Assembly (NCBI GenBank): GCA_036346205.1
Contig: JARFJB010001965.1
Coordinates: 1,462,001-1,526,000, forward strand
DNA: 64,000 nucleotides
Direction of reading: 5' to 3'
From: Vesta saturnalis
Lineage: Eukaryota; Arthropoda; Insecta; Coleoptera; Lampyridae
The translations under genes were made by a program, and so were the position numbers. Under the pieces are notes generated by a model that saw only the letters and a program-made list of their open reading frames with translations, was not told the DNA's origin and searched no databases. Below are positions 1 to 11,324 of this stretch, piece after piece; within the stretch, counting starts at the first letter, position 1, and the number at the start of each line of letters is the position of its first letter.

Positions 1-985
1 GATTTTCCTTTGGCTTCAGATACTCTCGGGTGCACTTCTCTAATAGAGCATAAAATTACCAATGACGCGGAATCGATCCAACAAGGATATTACCAGTTAT
101 CTCGTATTTTGCAGACTATCGTAGATAAGGAGCTTGATGATATGACGGGTATGGGTGTTGTGGAACCTTCAAATAGTCCATGGTCTAGTCCTGTAGTTAA
201 GGTACGGAAAAACGACAACTCCTGTCGATTTTGTATAGACTTTCGGAAAGTTAACGCTGTGACACAAAAGGATGCTTATCCTTTACCTTATATTACTTCA
301 ATATTGGATGGTTTACGTGACGCAACTTACTCGAATGCCTTTCAGATTACATAATTCTCCGGCTACTTTCCAACGATTAATTGATCGTGTTCTTGGTGCT
401 GATCTCGAATTATATTGTTTCACCTACCTGAATGATATTGTCATCACTACACCTACTTTCGAGAAACACTGCAAAGTATTTACGCGAATATCTCGTCAAC
501 AAAGATGGCTTACTGGTATCGACGTTTTGTGTCAAATTTCGCCACGCTTAATGCTCCTTTAAGTGCTCTTACTCGAAAAATACTCCTTTCTTCTGGTCAA
601 ATCAATGACAAGATTCATTTAACTCTTTAAAAAGATGTCTCGTATCTGCTGCTATTCTTTCGTGCCAGGATTTTTCCTGTCCTCTTACTATACAACCGAT
701 GCCTCAGATTTTGGATTAGGCGCTATTTTAAGTCAAAGCACTGCTGCTAGTGAACAAGTACTTAGCTATATCAGTCGATCTTTGGCGAAAGCAGAACGTC
801 ATTACTCCACCACAGAAAAAGAATGCATTGAAAAGTTTCGTCCTTATGTAGAAGCTACACACCTCGGTAATTACTGATCATCACTCTTTGGTATGGTTAA
901 ATAAACTCCAAAATCCTTCTGGGAGATTAGCCCGCTGGGCTATTCGTCTTCAACAGTATGACTTACAAAAGAGGTTTCCTGAGAT
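1..985 (+). pseudogene. Ty3/gypsy pol remnant (RT to RNase H), left part
   Basis: This is the reverse transcriptase and RNase H part of a gypsy-type pol. The window starts inside it. The fingers region reads cleanly at 10-340 (CIDFRKVNAVTQKDAYPLP). The frame then jumps to another frame at about 345, reading NSPATFQRLIDRVLG. The block between, which in the family holds the first catalytic aspartate, is missing. The YxDD box at about 411-430 reads YLND, so the second catalytic aspartate is also changed. RNase H follows at about 680-860 (TTDASDFGLGAILSQ), then a run resembling the end of the domain (RLARWAIRLQQYD, about 925-965). There are several frame changes. The element is cut at about 980 by a non-LTR retrotransposon and resumes at 3511 with the integrase. 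It is dead by sequence; confidence in the family is high. Confidence 0.9.
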
Positions 986-1206
986 TAAAAATTATTATTT
1001 GAAGGAAAAACAAACGCATCGTAACTTAATAATGCATACCAAAAGATCATATTATCAAAATATGATAGTTAATTCTGATAATAAGAATAATTATTTCCGT
1101 TTAGTAGCTCCTCCACTTCTCAAAAGCAATGGTCACTTGTTATAGATGGAAAATCGGTGGATAACCCAAACGCAATTGTCAATACCTTTAATGAAAAATT
1201 TGTTAA
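986..1206 (+). pseudogene. Non-LTR retrotransposon #1, upstream part of ORF2
   Basis: After the gypsy reading breaks off, the frame reads KRSYYQNMIVNSDNKNNYF and then, one frame over, IDGKSVDNPNAIVNTFNEKF. That is the linker between endonuclease and reverse transcriptase seen in jockey/CR1-type LINEs. The piece stops at a poly-T run, where an antisense element has inserted, and continues from about 1970. A shared TTTCCT at 975-980 and 3511-3516 is a possible target site duplication of this insertion into the gypsy element. Confidence 0.7.
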
Positions 1207-1969
1207 TTTTTTTTTTTTTTTATGATTGTGGACCTGAACAGGCTAAATAAGGCCTATCGTGCTAAAGCACTCAGGGACACTTAGGAGGATGGATAGAGGG
1301 ATAATGAATTGCCAATAGATGCCTATGAACAGCTACCTTAAATTTTCTCATATCATAAGTGAGAGGAAAACAGGAACTAGGGAGATCATTCCAGAGTTTA
1401 GAAGCCGTGTAGAAAAATGTGGATTGCGCCCGTTTGGTACGACAAGTGGAGATTTGTACTGCATACTGATGATGTGAATGAGCGAACCGAATGTTTCTCG
1501 CAAAGATAGCCGGAGATGGTATCAAAGAATGTAATTCACCAGCCGTTGTAATAACGATAATACAAAGAAAGAACTGAAACCATCCTTCTATGCTCAAGGG
1601 ACTGTATGTGAGAAGCTAAGGACGGGTCATTTATAAGCCTAATCGCTCTCTTTTGAAGATCAACGATATCGAGGGCGTATTGGGGAGCACTAACCCAGAG
1701 GTGAGAATTATATTCCAGATGAGGCCGAATTTGGGCCTTATACAACAGAAGGAGCTGTCGAGAGGTAAAGTACTGCTTAGATCTATACAAAAAGCCTATG
1801 TTACGAGCAGCTGTTTTGGTAGCTGACAGAAGATGGTCGACCCATGAGAGATTTGAAGATACAGTCATACCCAACAGAATAATAGAGTCTGAAAACTTAA
1901 GAACTGAGCCATTCATACTTACAACCAGATGCAATAGTATCAAAGATTTCAAACGCAACTGATTCAAAT
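1207..1969 (-). pseudogene. Non-LTR retrotransposon #2, antisense 3' end
   Basis: On the minus strand this is the C-terminal third of a LINE reverse transcriptase. It has thumb/connection-type motifs (GMTVSSNLSWVDHLL; KAQIRPHLEYNSHLW) followed, after a frameshift near 1560, by the usual C-terminus (LWNDLPSSCF). Its 3' end abuts a run of T at 1207-1220 on the plus strand, which is the poly(A) tail of an antisense insertion. It is strongly 5'-truncated and inserted inside element #1, so it is the younger of the two. The palm domain and YADD box are absent from this copy. Confidence 0.85.
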
Positions 1970-3510
1970 CACTATGAATTTAGGAAAGATGTTATCGTTA
2001 CTAAAAGTATGTGTGCCTTTCCTACTCTTAAACTGAACTTCTTAGTTGCCTAAATAAATTTAGAAACAAAAGATCGGCAGGTTCAGGTGATATTCCTTAC
2101 AATGTATTAAAGTTTGTAATTGCAGTTATAATTACTCCATTAGTGACACTTATTAATATGTCTTTTGAGCAAGGTATTTTTCCAAAAGAACTCAAAATTT
2201 CTGCAGTATGTCCAATTTTTAAAAACTGCTCAGTTGATGAATGGAATAATTATCATCCAATTTCTTTGCCATCAAAGGTATTTAAATATGCTATGTTGGA
2301 TTGGTTAAATTCACATTTATTCAAAAATAATATAATTGCATTGGAACAACATGGCTTCCGAGCAGGTTATTCCAGCATCTCAGCAATTCACTCATTCATT
2401 AATGAGGTTGTCTCTCGTTTAGAAAACCATGTATACCCTCCTGGGGTGTTTTGTGACCTCAGCAGGACATTCGATTGTATTGATCATAATCTTCTTGTTC
2501 AAAAATTAAATTTTTACGGCATTCGAGGTGTTGTTGCAAAATGGTTTAAATCGTTCCTTTCGGAGAGATATCATTTTGTCAAAATCAACTACCATGGTTG
2601 TTCACGTTCATCGTCACTTCTTACTATAAATGTGGGCGTAGCGCAGGGCTCAGTTCTAGGACCGATCCTTTTTATTATTTTCATTAATGGTATCTCAATC
2701 TTTCTTAAAACAGTAGTAATGTACGCGGACGATACTTAAGTATTAGTCTCTGCGAAATCTTTCAAAGATGTACAGGCACGAGTAGGTGACATTCTTCAAC
2801 AATTAAAGGATTGGTTTAATCAAAATAAATTACTTTTGAATACAAAAAACCAAAATTATTACCATTTAGTAGATACTGTCAAAATGAAAGCAATGAACAA
2901 GTTCCTTCCCAAAACGATATCAGCATCACTTGGTCCAGTACCGTAAAATTTCTTGGTTTATATGTGAACCAGAACTTAAACTGGAAACATCACAAAAATT
3001 AAAAATTTGTTGTTTTCAAATACGCAATCTAAAAAGATTATTGGAGTCCAATACATTCTTTCATTTTATTATGCTCAAATTCACTCACGACTGTTATATG
3101 GCGTTTGTTTTTGGGGAATATCATGTGCGGCAAAAGATATGTTTATTCCGCAGAAAAAGATAATCCGTTGTATCGTAGGTATGAAACCTTTTGAATCTCG
3201 CATCATTAATGACAAAGAACTGCCCAACTTCTGTTGGTATAAAACTTTTCAATGCATTGCCACAATCTATAAAAGAAATGTGTGAAATAAACTTATTCAA
3301 AAAGGCAACAAAGGCTTTACTTCTAGAACACATGGTTTACAGCTGTGACGAATTTATAACCATATGTGATATGATGTGATATAATTGTAGTGATATATTA
3401 TATTATTTACACCATTTCCTATTATTGTATTCAGCTATTGACATGTCCCATATACGTATATGTATCAAATTGGGAATTAATAAAGATTCATTATTGTTAT
3501 TATAAAGAAA
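1970..3510 (+). pseudogene. Non-LTR retrotransposon #1, RT palm to 3' end
   Basis: This continues the element interrupted at 1206. An uninterrupted 198-codon stretch (2143-2739) holds the RT core: YHPISLPSKVFKYAM, EQHGFRAGYSS, CDLSRTFDCIDHNLL (first catalytic Asp region, with SRTFD in place of SKAFD), GVAQGSVLGPILF and MYADDT, followed directly by a stop. The frame then continues through frameshifts (QQLKDWFNQNKLLLNTKN; LFNALPQSIKEMCEINLFKKA) to about 3380. An A-rich 3' UTR with AATAAAG near 3478 ends at about 3505, next to resumed gypsy sequence. The length and order fit a jockey- or CR1-like LINE; the exact clade needs a tree. Confidence 0.88.
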
Positions 3511-4195
3511 TTTCCTTCCTGGTTTGTTAAAGTTGAATTACTCTTTAAGCGTACTAAAGCAATGTCAGCTTCTGATGACTTAGGTGACTGGAAGTGGTTA
3601 TTCCAAAGGACCAGCGCCAGAAATTCATCGCGAACTGCATGACTCTCCTACTGCAGGACATTGCGGAGTAACTAAAACCGTAGCTCGTATCTCGCTTCAT
3701 TATTATTGGCCAGCCTTACGGACCGACGTCTCGCGTTACATTCGACGCTGTAACACTTGTGCTGCTCATAAGGTGGAACAAAAGACACCACCGGGATTCT
3801 TTACTCCTGCTATCGTTCCTACACATCCATGGCAAGTACTTTGCGCAGATCTAGTGGGACCTCTGCCGCGATCGTCAAAAGGTCACTGTTTTATACTCGT
3901 GGTGGCGGATTATTTCACAAATGTCCCATACTTCTTTTCTTTACGTACTGCAACAGCTGTTATGGTTACTCGGATTCTAGAAGAACAAATATTCTTACAG
4001 TTTGGTACTCCACAATATATAATTACGGACAACGGGGTACAATTTCGCAGCAAGGAATTTACAAGCCTTTGATCTCGCTACCGTACAAACATTCTATAGA
4101 CCCCAAAATACCATCCTAGATCGAATCCAGCTGAACGGATTAATCGAGTGTTAAAAACCATGTTATCGTCTTATATTAACTCCAATCAGCGCACG
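3511..4195 (+). pseudogene. Ty3/gypsy integrase, right part of the split element
   Basis: Gypsy pol resumes here. The H2C2 zinc-binding region is intact (H, H, then RRCNTCAAHK) at about 3625-3770. The catalytic core follows, with first Asp in LCADLVGPLPRS and second Asp in ITDNGVQF near 4026. After a frameshift at about 4075 the Glu-containing segment is still recognisable (NPAERINRVLKTML, about 4125-4160). The sequence then changes abruptly at about 4195 into a different retroelement. No LTR is visible on this side. The coding sequence is disrupted but moderately preserved. Confidence 0.88.
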
Positions 4196-4590
4196 AAATT
4201 ACTGGTTACTCTCCGTATTTTGCTTTCTGGAATCACAAGAGAAGGAACTCGGCAATAGTAGAAGAGCTGAAAATACAGCCAATAGAGAAGATACTAGAAG
4301 ACAACTAAGCTGGCTGGGACACGTAGTTAGAATGAACGATGAAAGAATAACTAAACAAGTGTATGAATCAAGAACGCAAGGAAGGAACAAAGTAGGACGA
4401 CCAAGAATACGCTGGGAAGAACAAGTCTGACAAATGGCGGAAAACAGAGGGATAACATGGGAAGAAGTAAGGAAGTTATCTAAAGACAGGAAAATATGGA
4501 AAAAGAAAACTAAGGAGCAGTGAAATGAAATAAATGAATTTAGTAGCAATAGTATCAACAAATATAATAATACTAATATTAAGATAAAAT
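4196..4590 (+). pseudogene. RTE-like LINE, C-terminal end and 3' tail
   Basis: The plus-strand frame from about 4198 reads RRQLSWLGHVVRMNDERITK, then VGRPRIRWEEQV, the C-terminal signature of RTE-type endonuclease-reverse transcriptases. One in-frame stop (at about 4427) interrupts it, and it continues to about 4520 (WEEVRKLSKDRKIW). A short AT-rich tail with AATAATAC repeats follows. Only the last about 110 codons are present, a 5' truncation typical of LINE insertion. It replaces the right side of the gypsy remnant. Confidence 0.75.
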
Positions 4591-4628
4591 GTAAATAATA
4601 GGATGTAAATATTATTTACACCTAGACG

Positions 4629-4922
4629 GTACAAATGGACTTTTTTCACTATCAATCAAGTAAGTAGCGCTTACAATATGTCATTCTAGGGAAGTAGGTT
4701 ATATTTACACAACCTTTTCAAGTTGGCATGACAACAGGGATATAATATTAATTCCATAGGGAAGTAACTGTATGACAAACGGTTACTATAGTGCCAATGT
4801 AAAACCACTACTTAATTTTGCTACAATGAGATAAGATTCTCCTAATGAAGTTCTGTAAATAAAATCATATAATAATTGTTAATAGATGCTATATCGTGTT
4901 GATAGTGAAAAAAATAATGTAC
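4629..4922. repeat. Foldback / MITE-like unit with imperfect terminal inverted repeats
   Basis: TTTTTTCACTATCAA (about 4640-4654) is matched in inverse orientation by TTGATAGTGAAAAAA (about 4899-4913). The match extends outward with mismatches to GTACA at 4629 and TGTAC at 4922. The interior is AT-rich and contains TAGGGAAGTA twice (about 4687 and 4757). There is no coding sequence. The family is not recognised. Confidence 0.45.
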
Positions 4923-4929
4923 TTACACA

Positions 4930-5024
4930 GGAAGTAAGGATTTACTCTACCTTGCCTTGTTAAAACCCTCGCGTACGCTCGGGATTCAAATAATGCTCGG
5001 TAGAGTAAATCCTACTTACTTCCC
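4930..5024. repeat. Inverted repeat with palindromic GCGTACGC loop
   Basis: The left arm at 4930-4951 (GGAAGTAAGGATTTACTCTA) is the reverse complement of the arm at 4999-5024, apart from a 4-base insertion in the right arm. The roughly 47-base loop carries a near-palindrome, CCCTCGCGTACGCTCGGG (4966-4983), in otherwise AT-rich DNA. A cruciform or a MITE end-pair are both possible. Confidence 0.6.
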
Positions 5025-5040
5025 TTGTAAAGTAATATAC

Positions 5041-7956
5041 TATTAGATTAAATAAATAAGAAAAAAACATTTTTGTTACAGAAATTCGTTTATTGCTGGT
5101 AACATGAGATATACAAGGCATAATCTTTTTACATTAGATTCTCATCAGTTGAATTAATAAGCGTCTTTAAAAGTCACGCGATTCTTTACTAACCACGTAG
5201 GAGAGTAATATTTAATGATAGTTTGCTTTTTTTATTTAACATTTTTGAATTAAAAATACGCCTAATAAAACTAAAAATCAAACAATTAAAGAAAGGTAGT
5301 ATTTATTAATTAGTGCAATATTACTGACAAAGGTATCACAGTAAGTTCTCTGTATGTTTATATATAATAGCAAAATGAATACAATTAACCACAACATATA
5401 ACACGTTTGTTATTTAATCTAATATTATGTAATAATAATAATAACATGCTACCTAAACATGCCATCTAACAATATTATAACACCCTTATAATAATAAATT
5501 TAAAATCTGGCCACCACCCATGGTCACATCAACATAAAATATCCGTTTAATCTTATGGTGCTGTATTCATTCGCTTTGTTTGCCCTCCATAAAAATGAAT
5601 GCTTTTCCGTAACTACTTCCATTTTGGGGACTTACTGTTTTATGTATTAAATACGCCATAAAATAAATTTTAACGCAGATGCGCCACAACCTCTGTTGTT
5701 TATATAACTAAAACGAATTCGGTACCATTTTAGACAAAGACGCAAAGCACTTGGTAATCTGAGTAACTTGGAAAGAAGTTGTGTAATGCAAATTAAGAAA
5801 ATGAGTTTTAACAAAAATAGCCAAACTGCTTCATTATTCCTAAGCTTTGGAATGTATCTAGTGTTAGTTTACCATTATTACGAAAATTTATTAATGCAAT
5901 CTTAAACCGGCTACCTACGTGTGGTTTGCATTATAAATTATTAGAATACAGTAATTCTTTCAAATTGATTATTTAAATTTTCTTATAATACAATCGCACA
6001 ATTATATTTATAAAGCTATCATAAAAAGTTATTGATAATTTCAAATTAAGTTTTAACCTTTGACAATGTACTGTGGAAATTTATTGCCGGTTTATGGTGT
6101 ATAACATAGTAACGATAAGTAAAGATTAAGTTAAACCTGTAATTTATGTATTTTCATAGGCAATGAGAGAACAAATACGTAATATAGCATAGGGCAGCAT
6201 AGAGCAGTGACCACTAATGAGTCTACCGGGGTTTGTTGACCGCTAATTAATAAGGGGAGGGAAAATCAGGCGACATAGACGGGTGAAGAGCATTTATCAC
6301 AGTTTTTAGTTATTTGTACAACAGGGGATCGTAATTGAGATGTCAGGGTTAGTTTATAGCCGTTTTTACTTTTTCGATGGTAATAAAAAATTGCACATTT
6401 TTCGACATTTTAAAAGCAATTTCCTGTTCAACTAAAATTTACAAGTGAATATTTTCATTTAAAAATTCTACAAGCACATCGGTTATACAATTACCTTCTT
6501 TTGATAAATTTCCACCGAGTTACCCTATATGATGGATAGTAGATATAAGCCGTTGCTCAGTCTTGCGACAAATTTATAACCCACCACTGCCTTTCGGGGG
6601 TTTTAGGAGGGTTAGTGATAGGTAAAGTGCATAACCTGCGGCTAAGAAAGCAATTATAAAACGTAGATGAGACATAACATCCGCGTTTAAGCGGTATGTG
6701 CATGCCGAGGCGGATGAGCAAATACATCAGAAGGATCAAAAGATGTTCTAAACACAAAAGGGTCCTTATTCAAACGCGAAACCCGATTTGGGTTATCTCC
6801 ACCAGCCATTCGCGTTCTACTTCTCCCCAATATACCGCACGCAGCAGATCGGAAGCACTTGCCGTTATTGAGATTCAGATCCTCAATTTTCGATGTTAAG
6901 ATGGAATCACTTCAAATTTTAGACCTTATAATGAAAATCTCATGATAAAATTATTGGTTTACAAATAAACTAACTGGAATTGTTATATATCGTACAAAAC
7001 TAAATATTTCTAAGATATGCCTATGTAGAAAGTATCTCATTTTACTGCAGTTTTCTTTTTCCGAATGACGTTTTTGCTGTTAGTAATAAAATAAAAATTT
7101 GTTTAATATTTGGTATACTAACATCTATACATTAGAGCTTAATAATAAATTATGTGCTGTTGAATAAATAGCTATAAAATTTTCCACAAATTAACCTTAC
7201 TTCTAATGTAATGTGGTTGTTTTAAACTACACTCAGGTGTACATTAAAAGAGTAGACGTCTTGCTTAGGGTCTATAAAATTATTACGGTACTTACAAGCA
7301 GTATCCAGTCATAAGTATTAAGCTATAAATCGTGTTATTAATCCTACCTAAGAAAAGTTAACATTATTGCATCATCCAGCTCTAAAAATGATCACTTGTT
7401 ATTCTAAGACTAACTGTCTCAGATTAGGGTAAAATTTTTGGTGAATTCCCGTTTCGTGCGTTTCCTTTCGAAGTTTAAAAAATTTTACTTGAAATGTTAC
7501 CCTTTCAGGCGTTCATAATATACTTCCCTTTCTTAAATCCCATTCCGCGCGTTAAATTTCCAAGTACTGTAATTGAATATTTTTATTTCTTTAAATTCCA
7601 TAAAAACATATAAATAATGCTATAAAAGTACAGCGGCTACCAAGTACTTTTTTTATTAAAAGAAATATGGTTTTAACATAAATTCACCTTTATCAAGCTT
7701 TAAATCTAAGACCACCTCATTTCAATTAATATTTCATAGATTTAATCACCTATTTCCGTATTAAATTTTAAAATTGCATTGTCCAATTGAGTAGTTAATG
7801 GGGTTCATTTGAAAATGATCTTATCCCTTTGCCTTAATTACCTATTTCCTTATTAAGTTCTAAAATCGCATTTTATATAGGATAATGTAGTATTAATTGT
7901 TAATGTAGGAATGATTACAAAAGTACCCTACTCGTTGATCAAGTAAAATGTAAATA
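5041..7956. other. AT-rich non-coding stretch
   Basis: There is no reading frame with recognisable similarity and no tRNA box pair. A GC-richer patch at about 6560-6900 contains CCTTTCGGGGGTTTTAGGAG and related sequence. It looks like a decayed repeat, but I cannot assign it. Confidence 0.5.
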
Positions 7957-8436
7957 CAGGGTAGCGCAATAATGTGACAAAGTACCATACCTTCCTTATT
8001 TTACAAAATAAAAAAAACTTTATATGAAAGTTATACGTGAACATGCGGTCTACATTTTAAAAATAGTTTTACCATATAGGGTGTCGCATAACGACGGGCC
8101 AAAACATTTATTAATTTTATTTAACGGGGCATATTTAGATTCCTCGTAAAATTTTCGCCATGGTAGGGTAATTAGTTTTAAATTACATTAGAAGGTTGCC
8201 TGCTTAAGTCAAAAAATGTTTAAATTTGAAGAGGAACATGGTTCCATAACATGCGCTATAACTTTCAAAGCACGTTAATTATTTTAACAAAAGCTGGCAC
8301 AACAGAAGACAAAGGGGCGCTTAAGTGCCTGCTTGGACGCATACGTGGGTTTATTATATAGGATGCTCTCTACAGGGCCTGCAACTTAGGAATATTCAAA
8401 TTGATTTTTCTTGGAATTTTTAAATGGGACACCCTG
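7957..8436. mobile_element. Candidate MITE with CAGGGT termini and TA target duplication
   Basis: The left end reads TA then CAGGGTAGCGC (from 7957). The right end, read on the minus strand, is TA then CAGGGTGTCCC (ending 8436). TA flanks both sides, as for Tc1/mariner-type elements. The 480-bp interior has no transposase. A third similar end, ATAGGGTGTCGC, lies inside at about 8078, so this could instead be two nested short elements. The terminal match is only about 9 bp. Confidence 0.45.
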
Positions 8437-8674
8437 TATTTAGGTATGCTATATTGTTGAGAGTTTAATCCTCTTCAACTTTTGTTAAGGTATCATTATA
8501 CTCATTTCCTTTAGTTTTGGCGGAATACTCATTTTTTAATACATTTGCAAAAAAACATACTAGGTCTATTGATAGTTTAATTGTCTAGTTTTCCATGAAA
8601 GCCATTGACACATTTTAAACGTCAAATTTATTATTTATTGATTTAGCTATCACTTGTAATAAGGTTGTAATAAA

Positions 8675-9867
8675 CTCTTTTCCCTCCCCTCTCCCTCTCC
8701 CCTCTCCCTCTCCTCTCCCTCCCTCTCCCTCTCCCTCCCTCTCCCTCTCCCTCTCCCCCCTCCCTCTCCTCTCCCTCTTCTCCCTCTCCCCTCCCTCTCC
8801 TCTCCCTCTCCCTCTCCCCTCCCTCTCCTCTCCCTCTCCCTCCCTCTCCCCTCTCCCTCTCCCTCTCCCTCTCCCCTCCCTCTCCCTCTCCCTCTCCCTC
8901 TCCTCTCCCTCTCCCTCTCCCTCTCCCTCTCCCTCCCCCTCTCCCTCTCCCTCTCCTCTCCCTCTCCCTCTCCCTCTCCCTCTCCCTCCCTCTCCCTCTC
9001 CCTCTCCCTCTCCCTCTCCCCTCCCCTCTCCCTCCCTCCCCTCCCCTCCCCTCCCCTCCCCTCCCTCTCCTCTCCCTCTCCTCTCCCTCTCCCTCTCCCC
9101 TCCCTCTCCCTCTCCCTCTCCCCTCCCTCTCCCCTCTCCTCTCCCTCTCCCTCTCCCTCTCCTCCCCTCTCCCTCTCCCTCTCCCTCTCCCTCTCCCCTC
9201 CCCTCCCTCTCCCTCTCCCTCTCCCTCTCCCTCTCCCTCTCCCTCTCCCTCTCCCTCTCCCTCTTCCCTCTCCCCTCTCCCTCTCCTCTCCCTCTCCCTC
9301 CCTCTCCCTCTCCCTCCCTCTCCCTCTCCCTCTCCTCTCCCTCTCCCTCTCCCTCTCCCTCCTCCCCTCTCCCTCTCCCTCTCCCTCCCTCTCCCTCTCC
9401 CTCCTCTCCCTCTCCTCTCCCTCTCCCCTCCCTCTCCCTCTCCCTCTCCCTCTCCTCTCCCCCTCCCTCTCCCTCTCCCCTCCCTCTCCCTCTCCCTCCC
9501 CTCTCCCTCTCCCTCTCCCTCTCCCTCTCCCTCTCCCTCTCCCTCTCCTCTCCTCTCCCTCTCCCCTCTCCCTCTCCCTCTCCCTCTCCCTCTCCCTCTC
9601 CCTCTCCCTCTCCTCTCCCTCTCCTCTCCCTCTCCCTCTCCCTCTCCTCTCCCTCCCTCTCCCTCTCCTCTCCCTCCCCTCTCCCTCTCCTCTCCCTCTC
9701 CCTCTCCCTCTTCCCTTCTCCTCCCTCCCTCTCCCTCTCCCTCTTCTTCCTCCCCCCTCTCCTCTCCCTCTTTCCCTCCCTCTCCCTCTCCCTCTCCCTC
9801 TTCTCCCTCTCCCTCTCCCTCTCCCCTCCCTCTTTTCTCCTCTCCCTTCTTCCCTCTTCTTTTTCCT
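8675..9867. repeat. (CCCTCT)n polypyrimidine array, about 1.2 kb
   Basis: The plus strand is almost only C and T: repeats of CCCTCT with CCCCT, CCCTC and TCTT variants. The minus strand is therefore (GGGAGA)n, which has no stop codons and gives a meaningless 425-codon frame of Arg, Glu and Gly. This is a simple-sequence repeat, not a gene. Confidence 0.97.
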
Positions 9868-10565
9868 GGAAATTGGAAATTTGAAAGTTCATCGTTTAAA
9901 AGGTTGAAATAGACCTGAATAGTTACGTTGGAACCGATGATTCCATAGTGTTACATATAGCAATCATCTACAAATCACTAGCGGTACCAAAAATCAAAGT
10001 CAAAAGCAGATTTTATTGACCTACTGCCCTGTTACTTTGAAAAACTGTATATGATCGTTTATTACATGACAGGATTACATTCCTTTCCAATAGTTTTATT
10101 CAACGATTTCCTGAAAAAGTTGCGTGTGGTATAATTATAATATAATTATAATTCGGATTAAGGACAACGGAAATGAACTGTTTAAACGCTTCTTGATGTT
10201 TCTGCATATTAAGCAAAACTTAGCGCCATTTTTGATAATTTTCCTGGATATCAAACAAAATCCTCATTTCGTTACCATCATTGGTCAAATTTGTATTTAT
10301 AACTTTTCCTGTGAGATAATCAACACTATTGTTATTGTCAAATCGTTCCATTAAATGTTGGAAACATTTTTGTAAACGTTTGACGTTCACGATAATGCGA
10401 TTTATAACTTCCTTTAGGAACAGTAACGACAGCGTCACTTTTCCTCAGTTTAAACGATTCGACAGTTCCCTAGTTAAGCGCTATACATCAAATATTTCAA
10501 AAGCTGGTATAGATAAATTTCTTATAATAATTGAAGGGGTAATAGGGATCTATAAGGTGACAATG

Positions 10566-10567
<2 letters not shown>
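9868..10567. other. AT-rich spacer without recognisable genes
   Basis: Short overlapping frames on both strands show no family motif. I see nothing else here before the TA tract. Confidence 0.5.

Positions 10568-10612
<45 letters not shown>
10568..10612. repeat. (TA)n microsatellite
   Basis: An uninterrupted TA dinucleotide run immediately to the left of the Penelope-like remnant. Confidence 0.97.
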
Positions 10613-11322
10613 GTAATAATTAAACCAAATGACCATCCACGAGAAGACATCATCAGCCTAACAGGGCGCTTCATCTATAGCGTAGAGAAATCGAAGGAGC
10701 ACAGATGGGTTCACCACTATCGGCACTTCTAGCTAATTTATTTATGAACCATCTGTAAGGACGAGCAATGTAAGCGACAAATTTCACGAGTCCACGAAAA
10801 GATACAGGTTATAAGGGAAATAGAACACCATGGAACACTATCGTTTTTAGACGTACTACTCTACAATAAGGAAATCAACTAGGACACACTACTTATAGAA
10901 AAGCCACAAACACCAACCGGTACCTGAACTCTCATTCCCATCATCATCCAGCACAACTACAGGCCGTGGTTAATTACGAGATCCAAGAGACTGGCATACC
11001 TTCAAAACATAAACGAAGAAATGAAAACACCAAAGTTAGCTTTATTACAAAACGTCAACCAGCAAAACTGATGAAACTGATGAAAAAGAAAGCAAGGCAT
11101 AGAAAGGCAGCTAAGGTATAGTTAACAAGGAACTCACAGCAGACATCTGTTCAAATCGGATAACGCGAAGCAGAACCAGATTATTAGTGACCTGAAGTAG
11201 ACAAAGAAGAGTTTCCGAAACGCCGCCGAGTCAGCGAATATTCTTATAAGAATCTTATCAACACAGAAGACCATGGACCGGAAAGGAATGGAAATGCATA
11301 TAAAACTCGGGGAAATCTCAAA

Positions 11323-11324
<2 letters not shown>
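10613..11324 (+). pseudogene. Penelope-like element RT remnant
   Basis: The plus strand holds the RT motif IEGAQMGSPLSALLANLF at 10690-10743, the characteristic G-x-MGSPLSP-type box of Penelope-like elements. It is preceded, one frame away, by SLTGRFIYSVE. Downstream are LSFLDVLLYNKEIN (about 10838-10879) and, after a frameshift, NSHSHHHPAQ at 10927-10956. Both are diagnostic of the Penelope RT C-terminal side. There are several stops and frameshifts. No GIY-YIG endonuclease is seen here, but a separate fragment with that domain lies near 47 kb. The remnant runs from one (TA)n tract to another. Confidence 0.85.

Noticed and set aside
6846..6855. AGATCGGAAG, the start of a common sequencing adapter
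   Set aside because: The match stops after ten bases and the context reads on normally, so chance is enough.
8615..9892. 425-codon minus-strand frame rich in Arg, Glu and Gly
   Set aside because: It is the stop-free translation of a (GGGAGA)n simple repeat.
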